Positions 1 through 5,977 of a stretch of 8,177 nucleotides of DNA are shown piece after piece; position 1 is the first letter of the stretch, and every line of letters begins with the position of its first letter. A program made the position numbers and the translations under genes. The notes under the pieces are model-generated. The model was not told the origin of the DNA, did not search any database, and worked only from the letters and a program-made list of their open reading frames with translations. The stretch lies in assembly GCA_027717925.1 (NCBI GenBank), contig JALLON010000123.1:1-8177 (forward strand). The letters run 5' to 3'. This DNA is from Acidobacteria bacterium AH-259-G07. Lineage in GTDB: Bacteria > Acidobacteriota > UBA6911 > RPQK01 > JADFOI01.

Positions 1-2
1 AG

Positions 3-899
3 GATCGATATGAGGTTGCCGAACTGATCTACAGTTCGATCAATGTCTGGTATCAGAACCACGGTAGACCTCCTATATTTAAGGGCGGCCCGCGCGTCAC
101 GGAGGTGTTCTATGAGGTGTACAGTGCGCTTGAGCCGGGATGTGCCGTTGTGGCGGAGAACACTGAAACCGATCGACTCATGGGATCCTGTTTTTATCAC
201 CCCCGCAAGCATCATGTTTCGCTGGGGATTATGAATGTCCATCCTAATTATTTTGCTCAGGGGGTGGGTAAAGCCTTGCTCAAGTACATTATGGACTACA
301 CAGAGCGCAACGGGTACAAGGCTCTGCGCTTGACGCAGAGTGCCATCAATGTGGATTCGTTTTCGCTGTATAACGCGGCAGGCTTCGTTCCGCGCTGCGC
401 GTATCAGGACATGTTAATCCAGGTTCCTGAGGATGGGATGAACCGAACCGCAGCAGGAATCGACGATGTGCGGGAGGCAGGGCTCGAGGATGTTCCGGCC
501 ATGGGGAGCCTGGAGATGGAGGTCAGCGGCATCACCCGAGAGGAGGATTATCGATACTGCATCGAGAACGAGCTGGGGTTCTGGCATGTTTCCGTATATG
601 AGAACCCTGGTGGGGACATCGATGGGTTCATGATCTCCTCAGCGCATCCTGCGCTGAATATGTTGGGACCGTGTGTAGCTCGCTCAGAGAAAGAGGCGGC
701 CGCGCTGGTTTTGTACGAATTAAATCAGCACAAAGGACGCTCTCCGGTTTTTCTCATTCCCATGGAGCGGGAGAAGTTGGTGCGGCAAATGTACCAGTGG
801 GGTGCGAGGAACTGCGAGCTGCACTTTTGTCAGGTCCGCGGTGAGTTCAAGCCGTTTAACGGCATTAGTATGCCGACGTTTCTTCCCGAGACTGGGTAA
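3..899 (+). CDS. Tandem-domain GNAT family N-acetyltransferase, 5'-truncated by the window edge
   Basis: This is predicted to transfer an acetyl group from acetyl-CoA to an amine in the cytoplasm; the acceptor is unknown. The reading frame is open from the first bases, without a stop, to TAA at 897-899. The visible 298 codons therefore lack the true start, and the GTG at 105 is internal: the upstream codons give sensible protein (ELIYSSINVWYQNHGRP). A first GNAT domain shows the acetyl-CoA loop VHPNYFAQGVGKALL, matching the family's Q/R-x-x-G-x-G/A signature, followed by the usual late-domain motif SLYNAAGFVPR. After a linker (MNRTAAGIDDVREAG) comes a second domain of about 145 residues. It looks like a degenerate GNAT fold of the YitH/Acetyltransf_18 kind and ends in FNGISMPTFLPETG. 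It lies upstream of msrP in the same direction, with a 105-bp gap. GNAT membership is secure; the double-domain reading is fairly sure; the substrate is not known. Confidence 0.85.
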   Translation, partial: DRYEVAELIYSSINVWYQNHGRPPIFKGGPRVTEVFYEVYSALEPGCAVVAENTETDRLMGSCFYHPRKHHVSLGIMNVHPNYFAQGVGKALLKYIMDYTERNGYKALRLTQSAINVDSFSLYNAAGFVPRCAYQDMLIQVPEDGMNRTAAGIDDVREAGLEDVPAMGSLEMEVSGITREEDYRYCIENELGFWHVSVYENPGGDIDGFMISSAHPALNMLGPCVARSEKEAAALVLYELNQHKGRSPVFLIPMEREKLVRQMYQWGARNCELHFCQVRGEFKPFNGISMPTFLPETG

Positions 900-948
900 G
901 CGTTCCATTCATGTGATGCGTGTGCCGATTTAGGCAGGGTTTCCACAG

Positions 949-978
949 CCAAAAATTAAAAATTCAAGGTCCGACCCC
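949..978 (+). repeat. Dispersed 30-bp repeat, copy 1
   Basis: This A/T-rich run followed by a GACCCC end (key parts AAAAATTCAAG and TCCGACCCC) matches positions 5810-5839 in the same orientation at 27 of 30 bases. Its 3' part holds the odd palindrome GGTCCGACC. It ends 26 bases before the ATG of msrP, inside the only spacer between the GNAT gene and msrP. The form (AT-rich stretch plus GGTCNGACC) recalls dispersed REP-like elements, but assigning it to a known family is inference. Confidence 0.7.
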
Positions 979-1004
979 AATGCACTCCATGATAAGCTGT
1001 ATTG

Positions 1005-2054
1005 ATGGCCTGTCCCAGAATTAAAAAGCCCTGGGATCGGATTCCCGAATCTGAGGTGACACCTGAATCTGTCTACATCAACCGGCGTGAATTTGCTAAG
1101 AAACTGGGTTTGACGGGCGTCAGTCTGGCGCCCTTCTTCATGGGCCGCTCCCAAGGCGCTGAAACTGCCAGGAGTCCTTTTGTTGCTCCTGGGACTCTTG
1201 GTTCTTCCTGTACCGGGCCCTATGGGCATGTAGCCGAGTTCTGGGTCAAGAAATGGGCAGAGCTTTTCCCGGCGGTTCGAAACACCCGATTCCAGGTGAA
1301 GCGAACTCTTACAGATGAAAGGATTTTTGCCGGCTATAACAACTTCTACGAGTTCACCGTCACCAAGCAGCGAGTGAAGGATCTGGTTGAGGGCTTTGAG
1401 GTGAATCCCTGGGAAGTGAAAATCAGCGGCGAAGTGAAGAAGAAGGGCACTTATGATGTTGATGACCTCATCCGCATGGGTAAGCTTGAAGAGCGTTTGT
1501 ACCACTTTCGCTGCGTTGAGGCCTGGTCGGCCAACGTCCCCTGGAGCGGATATCCCCTGTCCCAGCTGATTGATAAGCTCAATCCATCGTCACAAGCAAA
1601 ATACGTCCGCTTCGTCACCGTCTATCGCCCCAATCAGATGCCGGGTCAGAAACGTCAGCGCCAGTACCCGTGGCCCTACTATGAAGCCCTGACCATGGAA
1701 GAGGCGATGAATGAGCTTGCGCTGCTCACCTTTGGCGTCTACGGGCATCCTCTCAACAAACAAAATGGTGCTCCGGTTCGCATGGTGCTGCCCTGGAAGT
1801 TCGGCTTTAAGAACATCAAGTCCATCGTCAAGATTGAGTTCCTCAAACGCCGGCCCAGCACTTTTTGGAGCGACGCTTCTCACGAATACGGTTTCTGGGC
1901 CAACATCAATCCAAAATTTGATCACCCGCGCTGGAGCCAGGCCACTGAAACCTTTCTCAACACAGGCGAGCGCATTCCCACCAGGCTATACAATGGCTAC
2001 GGGGAATACGTCGCTCATCTGTATGATGAAAACGAGCGTCAGTTTTTCTACTGA
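1005..2054 (+). CDS. msrP: Protein-methionine-sulfoxide reductase catalytic subunit MsrP (YedY-type molybdoenzyme)
   Basis: MsrP is a periplasmic molybdopterin enzyme that reduces methionine sulfoxide in envelope proteins, normally taking electrons from the haem membrane protein MsrQ. The 349-aa product has an N-terminal leader with a twin-arginine motif (NRREFAKKLG, residues 26-35), a short hydrophobic stretch and a possible cleavage site near GAETA. The sulfite-oxidase-fold core follows. Family landmarks are YNNFYEF (about 111-117), the Mo-ligand cysteine in FRCVEAWS (Cys170), VPWSGYPL, and LPWKFGFKNIKSIVKIEF near 262-280. The length is slightly above the usual 310-335, because about 40 extra residues lie between the leader and YNNFYEF. 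The ATG at 1005 is preferred over the TTG at 1002; neither has a clear Shine-Dalgarno sequence. No msrQ is present in the window, so the electron donor must be encoded elsewhere or be different. Identity is strong. Confidence 0.92.
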   Translation: MACPRIKKPWDRIPESEVTPESVYINRREFAKKLGLTGVSLAPFFMGRSQGAETARSPFVAPGTLGSSCTGPYGHVAEFWVKKWAELFPAVRNTRFQVKRTLTDERIFAGYNNFYEFTVTKQRVKDLVEGFEVNPWEVKISGEVKKKGTYDVDDLIRMGKLEERLYHFRCVEAWSANVPWSGYPLSQLIDKLNPSSQAKYVRFVTVYRPNQMPGQKRQRQYPWPYYEALTMEEAMNELALLTFGVYGHPLNKQNGAPVRMVLPWKFGFKNIKSIVKIEFLKRRPSTFWSDASHEYGFWANINPKFDHPRWSQATETFLNTGERIPTRLYNGYGEYVAHLYDENERQFFY

Positions 2055-2069
2055 TTGACCCCATATCCG

Positions 2070-2096
2070 CAGCACCACAGCACGACAGCACCACAG
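2070..2096 (+). repeat. Short direct repeat (CAGCACCACAG twice) after msrP
   Basis: The 11-mer CAGCACCACAG occurs at 2070-2080 and again at 2086-2096, separated by five bases. It lies in the msrP/deacetylase spacer. It could be a slippage product or a small binding site; nothing else in the sequence gives it a function. Confidence 0.5.
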
Positions 2097-2098
2097 CG

Positions 2099-2121
2099 CC
2101 GAAACCTCTCATCCGTTTCGG
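2099..2121 (+). other. Hairpin in the msrP-deacetylase spacer
   Basis: CCGAAAC (2099-2105) and GTTTCGG (2115-2121) form a perfect 7-bp stem with a 9-base loop. No T-run follows, so it does not look like a standard intrinsic terminator. It could be a processing or leader structure ahead of the downstream operon. No convincing sigma-70 promoter was found in the rest of this spacer. Confidence 0.4.
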
Positions 2122-2163
2122 AGTTGAGTCATAATCAGTAGAGGGTAATTGCTCATCTCAGGG

Positions 2164-2169
2164 AAGGAG
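2164..2169 (+). promoter_or_regulatory. Ribosome binding site for the PIG-L deacetylase
   Basis: AAGGAG ends nine bases before the ATG at 2179. It decides between that start and the nearer ATG at 2172, which is in another frame and soon meets a stop. Confidence 0.7.
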
Positions 2170-2178
2170 ACATGAGTC

Positions 2179-3045
2179 ATGGAGCAAGAAGTCTTTAAAT
2201 TCTACGACTTAAGGCGAAAAACGCTCAGCGAAAAGATTGACCTTCTCTTTCCCGATTGGCAGAGGGGAGAGGAGAGGGTGGCTATATTAAGTCCCCACGA
2301 TGATGATGCAGTACTGGGTGCAGGCTATGTGACACTGGCATCGATTGCAAACGGAGCCGATGTCTATCTTTTCATTTTTTGCGATGGTCGGGGAGGCTAC
2401 AGCCAAGAGTCACAGAAAGACACGATCGTTGAACTCAGAAAGAAGGAGACCCTTGAGGCCTATAACCTTTTGGGTCTGAAAGAAGAGAACATCGTCAGAT
2501 TTGATTTTCCGGACTTCAGTTTAGGTCAGTATACATACTGGCTCTTACCGAGCGGAGGAGAGGGTGCCATGCCCCAGGTGATTCAAAGGCTGAGGGAGTT
2601 GAAAATCACAAGACTGCTGATACCCAACGGCTACCGGGAACACTTGGACCACGAAGCGGCCTCAAAAACCGGTTTCTACGGAGCTCCTACAGCGGGCGAT
2701 GCTGTTCTTGTCGACCGTGGGGAACCCTGGAGGATTAAGAGTTATCTGGTTTATTCCGTTTGGGGTGATTTTAGTCCCGAGGATGCACTAGTTCACGGGG
2801 AAGCCAATTGTCCGCGGGCAAACCGTGCCATTAAAGCCTCATTCGCAGTGGAGAAGAGAATCAGGGAAGCCCTTGAGAAGTTTGCATCTCAGGCGGAAAT
2901 CATCAAGGATCTTGTAGCATTAAGAAAGCTAAGGGAACGCGAGGAAAGTTCCATCGAAGTCTACCTTGATGTTGATCCACGCCCGCCGCTCAACTATAGA
3001 CCCTACTGGGATTTCCTGACGGAAATTTTTTTGGGGAGGGGGTGA
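2179..3045 (+). CDS. PIG-L (LmbE-like) family deacetylase
   Basis: Members of this family are Zn-dependent hydrolases that remove an acyl (usually acetyl) group from an amide, often on amino sugars (MshB, BshB, PIG-L). The 288-aa protein shows the first metal motif as SPHDDDAVLG (residues 38-47), where the usual form is HPDDE-x-x-G. His40 and Asp43 are likely metal ligands and Asp42 the likely base; the common glutamate is alanine, as in the HxDDA branch. The second motif, EHLDHEAA (154-161), supplies the last histidine. No signal peptide is seen, so it should be cytoplasmic. It opens a three-gene operon with an M24 protein and an APC permease, suggesting processing of an imported amide-containing compound. 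The 3' end carries a seven-T run (3026-3032) just before the next gene's ribosome binding site. Family assignment is strong; the substrate is unknown. Confidence 0.88.
   Translation: MEQEVFKFYDLRRKTLSEKIDLLFPDWQRGEERVAILSPHDDDAVLGAGYVTLASIANGADVYLFIFCDGRGGYSQESQKDTIVELRKKETLEAYNLLGLKEENIVRFDFPDFSLGQYTYWLLPSGGEGAMPQVIQRLRELKITRLLIPNGYREHLDHEAASKTGFYGAPTAGDAVLVDRGEPWRIKSYLVYSVWGDFSPEDALVHGEANCPRANRAIKASFAVEKRIREALEKFASQAEIIKDLVALRKLREREESSIEVYLDVDPRPPLNYRPYWDFLTEIFLGRG
3027..3033 (+). other. Possible -1 slippery heptamer (T TTT TTG)
   Basis: In the deacetylase frame the bases read T TTT TTG, fitting the X XXY YYZ pattern. A -1 shift here enters the frame of the downstream M24 gene, with no stop between, and would yield a deacetylase-M24 fusion. 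It is followed by GGGGAGGGGG. This is a sequence-level possibility only; the plain reading is two separate, translationally coupled genes. Confidence 0.25.
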
Positions 3046-3051
3046 AGGAGG
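3045..3051 (+). promoter_or_regulatory. Strong ribosome binding site for the M24 gene
   Basis: AAGGAGG lies five bases before the ATG at 3057 and makes that start more likely than the in-frame GTG at 3042, which overlaps the deacetylase stop. The site begins on the last base of the deacetylase TGA, so termination and re-initiation are probably coupled. Confidence 0.75.
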
Positions 3052-3056
3052 CGAAC

Positions 3057-4439
3057 ATGAATCCAGGGATTGATACCGCAAGGCTGGCTGCTGAGTTCCA
3101 AAAGGTGTTGAAGGTGTTGGAGAACACGCCGCCCATTGACCGGCATTTTGAGGTTCCTACATTCGAATTTGTGGAGCGGCAAAAGAAGGTTCAAACGGCC
3201 TTGGAAGAAGCGGGCCTGCAGGTCGGTTTTGTTTTCTCCGATCAGCACTACAACGGCGATGTCCCCTACCTGGGAGGGAATGCCAATATCAGCATCGAGC
3301 AGGTTGCAGGTGTTATAGGGAGAACGGGATTCCACATATTGGCTGGTCTGGAAGGAGGCTACATCGCTGAGCAACTGGCCAGCCGGGCGCGAGCCAAAGT
3401 CCATAAAGTAGAAATGCTGAAGCTTGCCGATGAGAAATACCCCATTCAGGCCGAGCGGCTGGAGGATGTGATCGAAGAAGCTGCCCGGGGAAAAGTGGAC
3501 AAGATCGCGCTCCTGACACCGCGTCAGGTTGTCCCGGATGCTCTGGTTAATTATCTTGAAAACTTGTTTGGAAGCTCCAATGTGGTCGATGCCCAGGAGA
3601 TCTACTACCGGATTAAGTATGAAAAGTCAGACAACGAAATGACGCTGATCCGGGATGCGTGTGTGATCGCGGACGCCATGATCAGGGCCATGCTGGCTGT
3701 GCTCAAACCAGGCATGTTAGAGACCGAGGTAGCCGCATGGGCATATTTTGTTGCCAGAGAATTAGGCGCGGAGGAGCTGGGTTGGGATGTGATGGTTGGG
3801 GCCAACGAAGCCAATAGGACCCTTATTGGCAAGGCGTTAAATCGCGAGATTCACCAAGGAGACTACGTTCATCTCGGCGTCGCCCCCAAACGGGATGGCT
3901 TGAATGCTTGCGTGAGAAGGTCTGTCCTCGCAGTGAAGGATCCTTCTCAGGTGAACAAAGAGCAAACATACTGGTTCGAACTCGTGGAAGAGGCCTATCA
4001 GGTTGGTTATCGGAAGTTTGTCGAGGTGGCGGAAAAGGATCTTCCCGCCAAGCTCCAGGAGCAGGCATTGGTGGATTTTTTCCGGTCGAAATCAGAGGAA
4101 GTCTCAAACAGAATCGGGCGGGAGATCGACTTGGAGGGATTGAAACCTTACACCGGTACCCACAATGCGGGATACACGGAATGTCAGGAATTCTTTGGAG
4201 CAATCACGCTTGAGTCCGAGGAGCCTCTGGGTCATCAAATTGTGACCATGCTGGACGTCGCCTTGCGGGGCATTGGAGACCGTTGGGACGATGTCATCAT
4301 TCCGGGTTTTGACTTTCTGGTGGTGGAGAATACCCTGGGCAAATTCGGAAGCAGAGTGGAAACCCTGAACGCACTTCCACTCAACGTCCAACACCTGGTG
4401 GGAGGTGAGGTGGCCTTGTGTGAGGATCAACCACCATGA
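3057..4439 (+). CDS. M24 family metallopeptidase-like protein (Xaa-Pro peptidase/creatinase fold) with altered metal site
   Basis: The 460-aa product has the two-domain creatinase/prolidase layout: an N-terminal domain (about 35-180) and a pita-bread domain that starts at YYRIKYEKSDNEMTLIRDAC. Canonical M24 enzymes bind two metals through D, D, H, E, E. Here the first two aspartates appear to be missing: the segment VHLGVAPKRDGLNACVRRS (about 271-289) has L-G-V and C where D-x-G and D are expected. The histidine motif is kept as GTHNAGYTE (367-375, His369). The first glutamate motif reads TMLDVALRG (397-405) and the last VVENTLG (422-428). It may be a mononuclear, differently metalled or non-peptidase member. 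The GTG at 3042 is an alternative start. The gene overlaps the permease by 4 bp (ATGA), so it is co-translated with it. Fold assignment is strong; catalytic activity is uncertain. Confidence 0.85.
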   Translation: MNPGIDTARLAAEFQKVLKVLENTPPIDRHFEVPTFEFVERQKKVQTALEEAGLQVGFVFSDQHYNGDVPYLGGNANISIEQVAGVIGRTGFHILAGLEGGYIAEQLASRARAKVHKVEMLKLADEKYPIQAERLEDVIEEAARGKVDKIALLTPRQVVPDALVNYLENLFGSSNVVDAQEIYYRIKYEKSDNEMTLIRDACVIADAMIRAMLAVLKPGMLETEVAAWAYFVARELGAEELGWDVMVGANEANRTLIGKALNREIHQGDYVHLGVAPKRDGLNACVRRSVLAVKDPSQVNKEQTYWFELVEEAYQVGYRKFVEVAEKDLPAKLQEQALVDFFRSKSEEVSNRIGREIDLEGLKPYTGTHNAGYTECQEFFGAITLESEEPLGHQIVTMLDVALRGIGDRWDDVIIPGFDFLVVENTLGKFGSRVETLNALPLNVQHLVGGEVALCEDQPP

Positions 4440-5977
4440 AACCGATCAGCGGAGAAGAGAAACGTCCCCAGCTGGTGAGGCGCTTTGGTTTACTTCAGGC
4501 GACGGCGCTGAACATGTCGAACATGATCGGCATTGGGCCCTTCATTACCATCCCTTTGCTCATGACCGCGCTGGGCGGACCCCAGGCCATGTTGGGTTGG
4601 TTCGTGGCCATTCTGGTTGCCATTCCTGATGGAATGGTCTGGAGTGAGCTGGGCGCTGCCATGCCGGGATCCGGAGGAAGCTATGTGTACCTGCGGGAGG
4701 GTTACGGACGTGAGACTTACGGTCGGCTGATGGCCTTCTTGTTCATCTGGTCATTCATTCTCAGTGGGCCCCTGGAGATCGCTTCCGGCTACATCGGGTT
4801 TTCCCGATACATTCGCTATATCTGGCCCGAGATAACCGGGTTTGAGGCGATGCTGGTGGTTGCCGGCATCGGCACACTCAATATTGCCCTGCTTTATCGG
4901 CAGATCACTGCAATTGGAAAAATCACGGTCAGTTTGTGGGTTGGAACCATGCTTACGACCGGAGCAGTTATCGCCACTGGAGTCCTGCATTTTGATTCCA
5001 AACTCGCCTTTGATTTTCCACCCGATGCATTCCAGTTTTCTTTGGGGTTCCTCTTCGGCCTGGGCATGGCTTCACGCGTTGGAATCTATGATTACCTGGG
5101 TTACTACGACATTTGCTATATTGGCGAGGAGGTGAAGGAGCCGGGTCGAGTCATCCCCCGTTCCATCATCATCAGTGTCATTGGCGTTGCCTTCATCTAT
5201 TTCTGCATTAATCTCTCGATTATCGGCGTGGTTCCATGGAGAGAGTTTGTTCCAGCCGCCGAACGCTCTAGTTCCGACTTTGTGGTTTCCATTTTTATGG
5301 AAAGAATTTGGGGCTCGCAGGTCGCCACAGTTTTCACGGGGATGGTATTGTGGACCGCATTTGGCTCCGTCTTTGCTCTGCTGCTTGGCTACTCCCGCAT
5401 CCCCTATGCCGCAGCTCAGGACGGGTATTTTTTCCAGATTTTCGGACGTCTTCATCCAAGGAAAAACTTTCCCCACGTTTCTGTGGTTGTTCTTGGGATC
5501 ATTTCGATCATCTGCAGCTTTTTTCCGCTGGGAATTGTAATTGATGCGCTGATCACAACCAGGATACTGATCCAGTTCATGGGCCAGAATCTTGCAGTGA
5601 TGCTGCTGCGAAAACGCGATCCCGCCATGCAAAGACCCTACCGCATCTGGTTCTATCCCATCCCTAACCTGATCGCTCTGGTGGGATGGATTTTCATTTT
5701 CGCCACTACCGACTGGCGGGTGATTGTTTTCGGGCTGGCAACTCTGCTGTTGGGAATCCTCTTTTTCTTTGTTTGGTCCTGGCACACCGGGCGCTGGCCA
5801 TTTGCGCCCCCAAAAACTAAAAATTCAAGCTCTGACCCCCTCACACTGAATGCAGACCTCAGTAAATCGCGTGGCGTCACGCCTGCACAATCGCAAGTTG
5901 AATTCCCGTTTTATCGGCGAGGCGGAAGCGGATACATCGGCCGGAGCCATCGGGCAGTAAAGGGGTGGTGGCGTTGA
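4436..5977 (+). CDS. APC superfamily amino-acid permease with a replaced C-terminal tail
   Basis: This inner-membrane carrier is predicted to import an amino acid or related compound. About twelve hydrophobic segments can be drawn between residues 27 and 449. TM1 carries the unwound substrate-loop motif NMIGIGPF (29-36). The conserved PGSGGSYVYLREGYG segment (77-91) follows TM2, and the TM6 to loop signature YDICYIGEEVKEPGRVIPRS (224-243) is typical of APC proteins. The natural protein probably ended near WPFAP (454-458). From residue 459 the frame runs through the second 30-bp repeat and then 101 bp antisense into the transposase gene, giving about 55 unrelated, low-complexity residues to the TGA at 5975-5977. 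The transport core looks intact, so function may survive. It starts with ATG overlapping the M24 stop. Whether it carries the substrate of the two enzymes is inference. Confidence 0.87.
   Translation: MKPISGEEKRPQLVRRFGLLQATALNMSNMIGIGPFITIPLLMTALGGPQAMLGWFVAILVAIPDGMVWSELGAAMPGSGGSYVYLREGYGRETYGRLMAFLFIWSFILSGPLEIASGYIGFSRYIRYIWPEITGFEAMLVVAGIGTLNIALLYRQITAIGKITVSLWVGTMLTTGAVIATGVLHFDSKLAFDFPPDAFQFSLGFLFGLGMASRVGIYDYLGYYDICYIGEEVKEPGRVIPRSIIISVIGVAFIYFCINLSIIGVVPWREFVPAAERSSSDFVVSIFMERIWGSQVATVFTGMVLWTAFGSVFALLLGYSRIPYAAAQDGYFFQIFGRLHPRKNFPHVSVVVLGIISIICSFFPLGIVIDALITTRILIQFMGQNLAVMLLRKRDPAMQRPYRIWFYPIPNLIALVGWIFIFATTDWRVIVFGLATLLLGILFFFVWSWHTGRWPFAPPKTKNSSSDPLTLNADLSKSRGVTPAQSQVEFPFYRRGGSGYIGRSHRAVKGWWR
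5810..5839 (+). repeat. Dispersed 30-bp repeat, copy 2, inside the permease reading frame
   Basis: This copy matches positions 949-978 at 27 of 30 bases, in the same orientation; the differences are at 5817, 5830 and 5833. The change at 5830 breaks one pair of the GGTCNGACC palindrome seen in copy 1. It lies exactly where similarity to an APC permease ends and before the insertion sequence, so it marks the junction between host gene and foreign DNA. Confidence 0.7.

Noticed and set aside
105..107. GTG as the start of the GNAT gene
   Set aside because: The frame is open upstream to the window edge and encodes plausible protein, so the GTG is an internal valine and the gene is truncated by the window.
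930..1505. Minus-strand open frame opposite msrP
   Set aside because: It lies antisense to a well-supported conserved gene, shows no recognisable domain and has no ribosome binding site; its apparent similarity to another antisense frame near 5653-5880 comes from the shared 30-bp repeat.
2107..2150. Sigma-70-like promoter before the deacetylase (CATAAT at 2130, TTGAGT at 2124)
   Set aside because: The two hexamers overlap the wrong way and no -35 box with 16-18 bp spacing fits well.
5072..5785. 237-codon minus-strand open frame opposite the permease
   Set aside because: Its composition is that of a shadow of a hydrophobic gene (rich in N, D, H, Q); the plus-strand permease motifs are clear.
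5869..5883. Palindrome GGCGTCACGCC over the transposase stop codon as a terminator
   Set aside because: The stem is only five base pairs and no T-run follows on either strand.
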